Positions 1 through 5,762 of a stretch of DNA of 8,999 bases are shown piece after piece. Positions within the stretch are counted from its first letter, which is position 1, and each line of letters begins with the position of its first letter. This DNA comes from Lachnospiraceae bacterium UBA3826. Lineage in GTDB: Bacteria > Bacillota > Clostridia > Lachnospirales > Lachnospiraceae. The stretch spans positions 1 through 8,999 of the forward strand of contig DGII01000014.1 of NCBI GenBank assembly GCA_002393095.1. The letters run 5' to 3'. Made by a program: the position numbers and the translations under genes. The notes below the pieces were generated by a model. The model saw only the letters and a list, made by a program, of their open reading frames with translations, was not told where the DNA came from and made no database searches.

Positions 1-870
1 AATACATCCATGTATGAGATCCCCACACTGGCTATAGTCAATGAAGTATACTTCAGGATGGCCTATGATTATGACAGATTATATGAAAGCTTTAAGGCAA
101 GGCTTGAAGATAAGATTAAGGGACTGCAAAACGGCACATACGAGCTGGGCCCCTTCTCGGAGTTCGGATTAAGGAGGAGGCTGTCCGGAGAAGCACAGGA
201 TCATGCGGTGTATGAGCTTTCGCAGGCTAAGCTTGATGCGTCCACATTCGTCGGAACCTCCAATGTATATCTGGCCAAGAAGTACGGACTCACACCGGTG
301 GGCACCATGGCACACGAATGGATAATGTGTGTCGGGCAGGGCAATCACAAGCATAATCCGGCGTATTCGAACTGGTATGCCCTTGATGCATGGGTCAAGG
401 AATACGGAGTGCTTAACGGAACGGCACTGACGGATGCCATCACGACCAAGTGCTTCCTTAAGGATTTTCAACTGACATATTCAACCCTTTTCTCCGGTGT
501 GAGGCATGACAGCGGTGATCCGTATGAATGGGGAGATATGATGATAGAGCATTATAAGTCACTTGGAATAGATCCGCATACCAAGACGCTTCTTTTCTCT
601 GACAGTCTGGATTTTGAGAGGGCTACGAAGATATACAGATACTTTAAGGATAAGGCAAAGGTGGCTTTCGGCATAGGTACATATATAGCCAATGATACGG
701 ATGCGGAGGCACTTAATATAGTTATGAAGACCACCGCGTGCAATGGTATGGATGTGGCTAAGATATCCGATGTGGAGGGTAAGGGAATGTGCAAGAATCC
801 CGACTATCTCCATTATCTTAAGCGCTGTATAGACTGGCGGATGAACAATGAGAAGGCAACAATCAGATAG
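1..870 (+). CDS. pncB: Nicotinate phosphoribosyltransferase, C-terminal part (5' end outside window)
   Basis: This enzyme joins nicotinate to PRPP with ATP use, giving nicotinate mononucleotide in the Preiss-Handler branch of NAD salvage; it is cytoplasmic. The frame is open from base 1 (N-T-S before the first visible Met at 10), so the gene starts upstream. Motifs recalled from the E. coli PncB type appear in order: EIPTLAIVNE near the start, FGLRRRLS (about residue 52 after that Met), FVGTSN (80), GTMAHEW (98-104), GVRHDSGDP (163-171), LLFSDSLD (194-201), FGIGT, and ACNGMDVAKISD near the end. The His of GTMAHEW matches the histidine phosphorylated during the ATP-coupled cycle in the Salmonella enzyme. 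The family is near 400 residues, so roughly 110-120 N-terminal residues are missing. A strong terminator lies about 70 bases downstream. The family call is very secure. Confidence 0.96.
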   Translation, partial: NTSMYEIPTLAIVNEVYFRMAYDYDRLYESFKARLEDKIKGLQNGTYELGPFSEFGLRRRLSGEAQDHAVYELSQAKLDASTFVGTSNVYLAKKYGLTPVGTMAHEWIMCVGQGNHKHNPAYSNWYALDAWVKEYGVLNGTALTDAITTKCFLKDFQLTYSTLFSGVRHDSGDPYEWGDMMIEHYKSLGIDPHTKTLLFSDSLDFERATKIYRYFKDKAKVAFGIGTYIANDTDAEALNIVMKTTACNGMDVAKISDVEGKGMCKNPDYLHYLKRCIDWRMNNEKATIR

Positions 871-941
871 CCGGCAGGGCAGGTGCTTAAGAAGGAATAA
901 AGGCTGCTAAAGCTTGAAAATATAAGAAGGTTACGGATTGA

Positions 942-983
942 CGGAAGTTTTGCAAAAGAAAAATGCAAAACTTCTGTTTTTTT
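942..983 (+). terminator. Intrinsic terminator after pncB
   Basis: GAAGTTTTGCA (944-954) pairs perfectly with TGCAAAACTTC (964-974) around a 9-base A-rich loop. The stem extends by a G-T wobble and a C-G pair (942-943 with 975-976), and seven T follow at 977-983. It ends the pncB transcript just before the next promoter. Confidence 0.9.
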
Positions 984-985
984 GC

Positions 986-1014
986 TTGACTATTATCAAT
1001 TATGGTAATATAAT
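986..1014 (+). promoter_or_regulatory. Sigma-A type promoter of the regulator/repeat-protein operon
   Basis: The -35 box is TTGACT (986-991) and the -10 box is a perfect TATAAT (1009-1014), with a 17-base spacer. Transcription should start near 1020-1022, giving a leader of about 54 bases. It begins only two bases after the T tract of the upstream terminator. Confidence 0.88.
991..1010 (+). promoter_or_regulatory. Candidate operator: inverted repeat inside the promoter spacer
   Basis: TATTATCA (991-998) and TGGTAATA (1003-1010) form an inverted repeat matching at 7 of 8 positions, with a 4-base centre. It fills the spacer and touches both the -35 and -10 boxes, so a bound protein would block RNA polymerase. 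The likely binder is the winged-helix regulator encoded immediately downstream (autoregulation), but this is inferred from position only. Confidence 0.45.
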
Positions 1015-1030
1015 CGAAAGTGAGAGTAAT

Positions 1031-1054
1031 GAATGTGCGCATTTATGCATATTC
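1031..1054 (+). repeat. Inverted repeat in the leader of the regulator gene
   Basis: GAATGTGC (1031-1038) can pair with GCATATTC (1047-1054), 8 pairs including one G-T, around an 8-base loop. It lies between the predicted transcription start and the AGGAG ribosome site at 1063-1067. It could be a second operator or a leader hairpin. No U tract follows, so it is not a terminator. Confidence 0.35.
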
Positions 1055-1074
1055 AGTAAAACAGGAGATGACGG

Positions 1075-1602
1075 ATGAGCAGGAAAAAGGAGAGCACTGC
1101 GTATGAGACGCAGCGATTGTTGCTCAATCAGGTCAGACACAGAATCCTGCAATACATTAATCATCACGGCAACGTGACGGTGAGGGAGATGGGAGAGGCT
1201 CTTAAGGATATTCCCCAAGCGACTTTGTACAGACAGGTCAAGCTGCTTAGCGAAAGCGGGCTTATCAGGGTGTGCGGAGAGAGACAGGTAAGAGGTACTT
1301 TGGAGCATACCTACACACTTGACGGAAGACTGACTGATGATATTGCTTCGGCTAACGGTGATACAAGCGTACAGTTCACGCTGCTTAGTATCGCCCAGGA
1401 TTTCGCGGATTATTATTCCGGGAAGGATGCCGATCCGGGCAGGGATATGCTTGATGTGTCGAGTACGCCGATGCTTTTAAGCGATGAGGAGTTCGCTGAG
1501 TACATGGCGGGTGTCAAGGATCTGACAAGCAGATATATGGGTAATAAGCCAACTTCGGAAAGGAGGATAAGGAGAGTGACTTTGATCTCTTCTCCGGCGT
1601 GA
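1075..1602 (+). CDS. Winged helix-turn-helix transcriptional regulator (ArsR-like HTH)
   Basis: This is a 175-residue cytoplasmic DNA-binding protein. The N-terminal domain (about residues 14-83) holds a helix at VTVREMGEAL (34-43), a recognition helix at PQATLYRQVKLLSESG (47-62) and a basic wing ending in LEHTYTL. The remaining part looks like a helical effector or dimerisation domain with the segment LLSDEEFAEYM. The C-terminus, NKPTSERRIRRVTLISSP, resembles the R-rich ending I recall for this HTH family (N-x-P-x-x-x-R-R-x-R-x-x-T), so the stop at 1600-1602 looks natural. No metal-binding Cys/His cluster is visible and the ligand is unknown. The start is supported by AGGAG at 1063-1067, 7 bases upstream. 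It is the first gene of an apparent operon, and the stop overlaps a GTG in another frame. Confidence 0.85.
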   Translation: MSRKKESTAYETQRLLLNQVRHRILQYINHHGNVTVREMGEALKDIPQATLYRQVKLLSESGLIRVCGERQVRGTLEHTYTLDGRLTDDIASANGDTSVQFTLLSIAQDFADYYSGKDADPGRDMLDVSSTPMLLSDEEFAEYMAGVKDLTSRYMGNKPTSERRIRRVTLISSPA

Positions 1603-1688
1603 AGAATGGTATACGGTTTGATATTGATGTTAGGACTTATATGGGTGATGAGCGGGATATAGACAATGTCTTATGGAGGTTAGAGTGA
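1599..1688 (+). CDS. Possible 29-codon ORF joining the regulator to the exported repeat protein
   Basis: A GTG at 1599-1601 overlaps the regulator stop (GTGA), and the frame ends at TGA 1686-1688, overlapping the next gene's ATG (TGATG). The peptide begins VKNGIRFDIDV and ends DERDIDNVLWRLE; it is acidic, protein-like, and has no signal or membrane segment. The frame is open without a start codon back to 1548, giving 46 open codons in all. No Shine-Dalgarno sits at the usual distance; the nearest, AAGGAGG at 1559-1565, is over 30 bases upstream, so translation would need re-initiation. It could instead be a C-terminal extension of the regulator displaced by an indel, or chance. I do not recognise a family. 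Confidence 0.3.
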   Translation: MKNGIRFDIDVRTYMGDERDIDNVLWRLE

Positions 1689-2866
1689 TGAACGATCATA
1701 CAAATCAGGGAAAGGAATTAACGGGCATGGATGGCAGGAAGAATACCGGCTTTGTAAAGGGATTAAAGAGTATACTGGATTTAAGTGATATAGTTAAGAT
1801 TAGAGATCTTACGGTGGCAGCAAGTAAAAGCAGTGCAGGCACGATGGCGGCTTTGGCGGTTACTTTTGGCATTTTGCTTGCTCTTGCACCGGGCATGAAG
1901 GCAGATGCAAGGACGTTGCTTGCTACAGTGCAGGGAACTGTCAGCAAGGGGACAACATCGGAGGTGCTTAAGCTTTATTCTTCATCTTCCGGCAATTATG
2001 TGATCAAGATAGACAATGATACGGACACAAGCAGGTGTAAGGTCTTGGTTCCGGGTAAGGCTGTTACGGTAGGAATCTACAGAGGAGATGATGCATATCT
2101 TCATGCTGACAATATAGTGAGCGGTAAGGTTAACGGTTCGGTCACCATAGATTCCAACAGAGCAACGGTGACGGGTAAGGTCATGGAAGCCACAACAGAG
2201 GAGATACTTTACCTTGATACCAGCAGCGGAGAGATGCATATCAAGTTAGACACCACTACGGATTACAGCGGTATCAAGCTGATGACCGTGGGCAAGCAGA
2301 TATCGGTTGTTACTTCAAGGGGCTCGGATGCATATATGCATGCCATAAGCATAGCTGAGAACTCCAACGACACTACGACCACGACCTCATCTTCATCTTC
2401 GTCTTCTTCGTCAGCACCTGCCAATACCACTACAGTAACAGGTACTCCCACGGATAAGTCTACGTCCAATGTACTGTATCTGAATACGTCAGGCGGTGTA
2501 ATGTATCTTGTGGTTGATTCCGGTACTGACACATCCGGCGGATTCATGTTCACACCGGGCAATAAGGTAACGGCCTATGTGTACAGAGGTGACGATGCCA
2601 ATATGCATGCGGCCAAGATTGTGGGTACCAGAGCATCCGGTGCGACGGTAGGCTCTTCGACCATGACATTCTCCGGCTCTGTGGAGGGCAATTCCACGGA
2701 AGAGATAATGTATCTTAATACATCGGGTGGCGTAATGAAGTTCAAGCTTGATTCGGGCACTACACTGAATAATGCCAAGGGTCTTGCCAAGGGCAGAATA
2801 GTGACAGTAACAGGTGCAGTCGGCTCGGATGAATTCTGGCATGCACTGACCATTACTGCCAAGTAG
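1688..2866 (+). CDS. Exported protein with four tandem OB-like repeats, function unknown
   Basis: The 392-residue protein has a polar N-terminus of about 48 residues, a hydrophobic segment (about 50-68) ending A72-D73-A74, which suits signal peptidase or a membrane anchor, then four repeats of about 67 residues at 79-145, 159-225, 248-314 and 325-391. Each repeat has a pattern like VLYLNTSGGVM-x-x-x-x-D, a central G before a V-rich strand, and G-(S/D)-D-x-x-x-H-A-x-x-I, with His at 139, 218, 307 and 385. A Thr5/Ser9 linker (229-242) separates repeats 2 and 3. The beta-rich pattern resembles DUF5666-type OB-like domains, but I cannot confirm that. I prefer ATG 1688 because GGAGG (1675-1679) lies 8 bases upstream; ATG 1673 would overlap that site. 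It has no visible promoter of its own and is probably co-transcribed with the regulator. Confidence 0.85.
   Translation: MNDHTNQGKELTGMDGRKNTGFVKGLKSILDLSDIVKIRDLTVAASKSSAGTMAALAVTFGILLALAPGMKADARTLLATVQGTVSKGTTSEVLKLYSSSSGNYVIKIDNDTDTSRCKVLVPGKAVTVGIYRGDDAYLHADNIVSGKVNGSVTIDSNRATVTGKVMEATTEEILYLDTSSGEMHIKLDTTTDYSGIKLMTVGKQISVVTSRGSDAYMHAISIAENSNDTTTTTSSSSSSSSSAPANTTTVTGTPTDKSTSNVLYLNTSGGVMYLVVDSGTDTSGGFMFTPGNKVTAYVYRGDDANMHAAKIVGTRASGATVGSSTMTFSGSVEGNSTEEIMYLNTSGGVMKFKLDSGTTLNNAKGLAKGRIVTVTGAVGSDEFWHALTITAK
1922..2860 (+). repeat. Four diverged tandem protein repeats
   Basis: Repeat units lie at 1922-2122, 2162-2362, 2429-2629 and 2660-2860. Protein similarity is clear, but third positions differ widely even between the closest pair (units 3 and 4, which share LNTSGGVM). 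This points to old duplications kept by selection rather than recent copying. Confidence 0.8.
2372..2413 (+). repeat. Thr/Ser codon tract encoding the inter-repeat linker
   Basis: Five Thr codons (2372-2386) are followed by nine Ser codons (2387-2413) made of mixed TCA, TCT and TCG. The TC-rich run may vary in length between strains, which would change the spacing between repeat pairs 1-2 and 3-4. Confidence 0.75.
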
Positions 2867-2904
2867 GATTAAAGGATATCAGAAATCGGTTTATACTATA
2901 CAGG

Positions 2905-2959
2905 ATGAAGGGTGTATCTCCAAGGATGGATATGCACTCTTCATTTTTTGAATTTTTTT
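2905..2959 (+). terminator. Intrinsic terminator after the repeat-protein gene
   Basis: A 17-pair stem, 2905-2921 with 2928-2944, has two G-T wobbles, one mismatch and a 6-base loop. It is followed by T6 (2944-2949) and then T7 (2953-2959). It closes the regulator/repeat-protein operon. Confidence 0.88.
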
Positions 2960-2960
2960 G

Positions 2961-2989
2961 TGGACATATGGGCAGAATGCTAATAAAAT
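2961..2989 (+). promoter_or_regulatory. Promoter of the PurF-like gene
   Basis: TGGACA (2961-2966) and TAAAAT (2984-2989), each one base from consensus, are separated by 17 bases. Transcription should start near 2996, giving a leader of about 75 bases. The leader shows no purine riboswitch core that I can recognise. The -35 box begins two bases after the preceding terminator's T tract. Confidence 0.7.
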
Positions 2990-3070
2990 AATGAACGGAT
3001 GTTATGGTAAGTCACGGGCAATCAATGCTTTGCGGCTGCTGCGGTAATATGATTTACAGGAGAAACATAA

Positions 3071-4477
3071 ATGGGCGGTTTTTTTGCGGTTGCATCTAAG
3101 GAAGACTGTGTGTTCGACATGTTCTTCGGTACGGATTATCATTCACACCTTGGTACGAGACGTGCCGGAATGGCGGTATATGGTAAGAATGGCTTCAACA
3201 GAGCCATACACAATATAGAGAATTCCCCCTTCAGGACGAAATTCGAGAGCGATTTTCATGAGATGGAGGGAACTATGGGTATAGGCTGCATATCCGATTA
3301 TGAGCCTCAGCCCCTTATAGTCAGATCACATCATGGAACCTTCGCTATAAGTACCGTGGGTAAGATCAATAATATGGAGAATCTTGTGGAGGATGTGTTC
3401 GGTAAGGGCAATACTCACTTCTTGGAGATGAGCGGCGGCGATATCAATGCGACAGAGCTTGTGGCTGCTCTTATCAATCAGAGAGACAATATCGTGGAAG
3501 GTATACAGTATGCCCAGTCCGTGATAGACGGCTCCATGACCATACTTTTACTTACGGCCAAGGGCATATATGCAGCAAGGGATGCTTTGGGAAGGACACC
3601 TGTGGTCCTTGGTAAAAAGGACGGTGCCTACTGTGCTTCCTTTGAGTCCTTCGCTTATCTTAACTTAGGATACGAACCCTTAAGGGAGCTTGGACCGGGC
3701 GAGATAGTGGTGCTTACACCGGATGCCGTGGTGACAATGGCAAAGCCGGGCACCAAGATGAAGATATGTACGTTCCTCTGGGTATATTACGGCTATCCTT
3801 CTTCCTCATATGAGGGAATAAGCGTGGAGAAGATGAGATATAACTGTGGTTCGCTCTTAGCTAAGAGGGATGATGTGAAGCCTGATATCGTGGCAGGCGT
3901 TCCGGACTCCGGTACGGCACATGCCATAGGATATGCCAACGAGAGCGGGATACCTTTCTCAAGACCTTTTATTAAGTATACCCCCACATGGCCCAGAAGC
4001 TTCATGCCCACCATTCAGTCAAGGCGTAATCTGATAGCAAGGATGAAGCTTATACCGGTGCATGATCTTATTAAAGACAAAAGCCTGCTTCTTATAGATG
4101 ATTCCATCGTGAGAGGTACACAGCTTCGTGAGACAACGGAATTCTTATATAAGAGCGGAGCTAAAGAAGTGCATATAAGACCTGCATGTCCGCCGCTCGT
4201 ATATGGGTGCAGGTTCATTAATTTCTCAAGAAGCTCATCCGAGATGGATCTTATTACAAGGCGTATTATAGCAAGGAAAGAGGGAGAGAATGTAAGCGAA
4301 GATGTGCTTGCGGAATACACAGATCCCGACAGCGAGCGCTATGCATATATGAATGAGGAGATAAGGAAGGAGCTTAACTTCACTTCCTTAAGGTTCCACA
4401 GGCTGGATGACCTTGTTGAGTCCGTGGGCATAGATAAGGACAAGCTCTGTACTTATTGCTGGAGTGGCAGGATTTAA
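3071..4477 (+). CDS. PurF-family amidophosphoribosyltransferase paralogue with degenerate glutaminase site
   Basis: The 468-residue protein follows the PurF plan: an N-terminal Ntn glutaminase-type domain (about 1-225) and a PRPP transferase domain. Classical PurF makes 5-phosphoribosylamine from PRPP and glutamine, the first step of purine synthesis. The PRPP loop LLLIDDSIVRGTQ (D343, D344) and VPDSGTAHAIGYANESG are intact. Cysteines at 233, 380, 460 and 463 fit the four 4Fe-4S ligands of Bacillus PurF (236, 382, 437, 440). However, the nucleophile Cys after Met is Gly (MGGFF), GHTRY is replaced by GCISD, and HNGN is replaced by TVGK, so glutamine hydrolysis looks impossible. It may use ammonia, catalyse another PRPP reaction or act as a regulator, so I give no symbol. 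AGGAG at 3058-3062 supports the start. It has its own promoter; gpmA follows after 97 bases. Confidence 0.88.
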   Translation: MGGFFAVASKEDCVFDMFFGTDYHSHLGTRRAGMAVYGKNGFNRAIHNIENSPFRTKFESDFHEMEGTMGIGCISDYEPQPLIVRSHHGTFAISTVGKINNMENLVEDVFGKGNTHFLEMSGGDINATELVAALINQRDNIVEGIQYAQSVIDGSMTILLLTAKGIYAARDALGRTPVVLGKKDGAYCASFESFAYLNLGYEPLRELGPGEIVVLTPDAVVTMAKPGTKMKICTFLWVYYGYPSSSYEGISVEKMRYNCGSLLAKRDDVKPDIVAGVPDSGTAHAIGYANESGIPFSRPFIKYTPTWPRSFMPTIQSRRNLIARMKLIPVHDLIKDKSLLLIDDSIVRGTQLRETTEFLYKSGAKEVHIRPACPPLVYGCRFINFSRSSSEMDLITRRIIARKEGENVSEDVLAEYTDPDSERYAYMNEEIRKELNFTSLRFHRLDDLVESVGIDKDKLCTYCWSGRI

Positions 4478-4500
4478 TGATAATAATATAGAATTATTCG

Positions 4501-4538
4501 CTGTAATATGGTAATATGGTCTGGGCGAATTACAGACC
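4501..4538 (+). other. Overlapping alternative hairpins upstream of gpmA
   Basis: CTGTAAT (4501-4507) can pair with ATTACAG (4529-4535), and GGTCTG (4518-4523) can pair with CAGACC (4533-4538). The two pairings share 4533-4535 and exclude each other. A perfect tandem TAATATGG repeat lies at 4504-4519. No U tract follows, and no convincing gpmA promoter was found in this 97-base gap, so the role is unknown. Confidence 0.3.
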
Positions 4539-4574
4539 CGATAATAATCAATAATAAGAAATGGAGAAAATGCT

Positions 4575-5324
4575 ATGATGAAGTTAGTACTTATCAGACA
4601 TGGTGAGAGTGAGTGGAATAAGCTCAATCTCTTTACAGGCTGGACAGATGTGGACTTAAGCGACAAAGGAAGAGAAGAAGCCAAGAACGCAGGTAAGATC
4701 CTTAAGGAAGAGGGATATGATTTTGATGTGTGCTATACATCATATCTTAAGAGAGCGATCCATACTCTTAATATAGCACTTGATGAGATGGACAGAGCAT
4801 GGCTTCCCGTTATCAAGTCTTGGAAGCTTAATGAGCGTCATTACGGAGCGCTTCAGGGACTTAACAAGTCCGAGACGGCTGAGAAGTACGGTGAGGAGCA
4901 GGTTAAGATATGGAGAAGATCCTTCGATGTTAAGCCTCCGGCACTTGATGAGAACGATGAGAGAAGCGCAACCAAGCAGGAGATGTTCAGAGATGTAGAC
5001 AAGTCTCTTCTTCCTGCCAATGAGAGCCTTGAGACTACCATCGAGAGAGTTATTCCTTACTTTAATGATGTTATCAAGAAGGATATGCAGGCAGGTAAGA
5101 GAGTCATAATCGCAGCTCACGGTAATTCGCTGAGAGCGCTTGTTAAGTACTTCGACAATATGTCAAGCGATGAGATCATCGGTGTCAACATTCCTACCGC
5201 TGTTCCGCTCGTATATGAGTTCGATGATGACTTCAAGGTTATTAAGCATTATTACCTTGGAGATCAGGAGGCTTTGAAGGCTAAGATGGATGCGGTTGCC
5301 AATCAGGGCAAGAAGAACGCATAA
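4575..5324 (+). CDS. gpmA: 2,3-bisphosphoglycerate-dependent phosphoglycerate mutase
   Basis: This cytoplasmic glycolytic enzyme interconverts 3- and 2-phosphoglycerate through a phosphohistidine. The 249-residue length is close to E. coli GpmA. Family motifs are complete: LIRHGESEWN with catalytic H9, FTGWTDVDLSDKG, the SYLKRAIHT region, NERHYGALQGLNKSETAEKYG with E87 as the likely acid/base, and AAHGNSLRALVKY with second His H182. GGAG at 4563-4566 is 8 bases from ATG 4575; the adjacent ATG 4578 gives a protein one residue shorter and cannot be excluded. It lies between the PurF-like gene and secG. No terminator is seen between its stop and the secG promoter, so some transcripts probably read into secG. 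A glycolytic gene just upstream of secG recalls the eno-secG proximity in many Firmicutes. Confidence 0.97.
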   Translation: MMKLVLIRHGESEWNKLNLFTGWTDVDLSDKGREEAKNAGKILKEEGYDFDVCYTSYLKRAIHTLNIALDEMDRAWLPVIKSWKLNERHYGALQGLNKSETAEKYGEEQVKIWRRSFDVKPPALDENDERSATKQEMFRDVDKSLLPANESLETTIERVIPYFNDVIKKDMQAGKRVIIAAHGNSLRALVKYFDNMSSDEIIGVNIPTAVPLVYEFDDDFKVIKHYYLGDQEALKAKMDAVANQGKKNA

Positions 5325-5331
5325 ATAATAG

Positions 5332-5360
5332 TTGATTTAAGACCGTACTTGTGTTAGAAT
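5332..5360 (+). promoter_or_regulatory. Extended -10 promoter of secG
   Basis: TTGATT (5332-5337) and TAGAAT (5355-5360) are separated by 17 bases. A TG at 5352-5353 one base before the -10 box makes an extended -10 element. Transcription should start near 5367, about 40 bases before the secG start. Confidence 0.75.
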
Positions 5361-5405
5361 GACGATTGCGTGATTTAAAAGGAATTCCCGGTATGGAGGA
5401 GTAAA

Positions 5406-5645
5406 ATGGCAGGATTAAGAATTGCATTGACAGTCATTTTTATAATAATAAGTATTATTTTGTCGGCAATCGTGCTGATGCAGGAAGGTAAATCGGCAGG
5501 TCTCGGCGCTATAAGCGGTGCGGCAGAGAGCTACTGGGGCAAGAACAAGGGCCGTTCCATGGAGGGCGCACTTGTGAAGATCACCAGATGGCTGACTGTA
5601 GCGTTCATTATCATCGCTATAGTATTGGACATCAAGAGCTTTTGA
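5406..5645 (+). CDS. secG: Preprotein translocase subunit SecG
   Basis: SecG is the small membrane subunit that joins SecYE and assists SecA-driven protein export. The 79-residue protein has two hydrophobic helices (about 4-24 and 57-77). Between them is the typical cytoplasmic loop VLMQEGKSAGLGAISGAAES, with conserved Gln-Glu and Gly-rich part, followed by a basic NKGRSMEGALVK-x-T. Length and layout are normal for Firmicutes. GGAGGA (5395-5400) sits five bases before the ATG. It has its own promoter and is followed by a strong terminator, so it may form a single-gene unit at the head of the conserved secG-rnr-smpB-ssrA arrangement. Confidence 0.95.
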   Translation: MAGLRIALTVIFIIISIILSAIVLMQEGKSAGLGAISGAAESYWGKNKGRSMEGALVKITRWLTVAFIIIAIVLDIKSF

Positions 5646-5670
5646 TCTTCGGTCTTAACAGAGTTGATTC

Positions 5671-5708
5671 ATCCCTGCGTTACGGTTGACCCTGACGCAG
5701 GGATTTTT
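5671..5708 (+). terminator. Intrinsic terminator after secG
   Basis: ATCCCTGCGT (5671-5680) pairs perfectly with ACGCAGGGAT (5695-5704), with two more weak pairs inside. A run of T ends at 5708. It is the most GC-rich terminator stem in the window and should separate secG from rnr unless bypassed. Confidence 0.92.
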
Positions 5709-5735
5709 ATATGATAAGGATAGAAGCGTCATAAT
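5707..5735 (+). promoter_or_regulatory. Weak candidate promoter of rnr
   Basis: CATAAT (5730-5735) is a fair -10 box. The only -35 at 17 bases is TTATAT (5707-5712), a poor match that overlaps the end of the secG terminator. Something must start rnr transcription after that terminator, which is the main reason for listing it. Confidence 0.3.
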
Positions 5736-5762
5736 TACAGCCGGTCTGACATGGTGTGAAAT

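Noticed and set aside
1559..1602. Programmed -1 frameshift extending the regulator
   Set aside because: No slippery heptamer of the X-XXY-YYZ type is present. The tandem AGG codons favour +1 slippage, which gives the wrong frame. It is kept only as a weak alternative in the finding on chained overlaps.
1673..1687. ATG 1673 as start of the exported repeat protein
   Set aside because: The GGAGG at 1675-1679 lies inside this start but is ideally placed for ATG 1688, which also overlaps the preceding stop.
2996..3070. Purine riboswitch in the leader of the PurF-like gene
   Set aside because: The leader of about 75 bases lacks a three-stem aptamer with the conserved core, and no alternative terminator is visible.
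4780..4998. 72-codon plus-strand frame inside gpmA
   Set aside because: It is Arg/Ser-rich shadow coding within the conserved mutase frame, without an upstream ribosome site of note.
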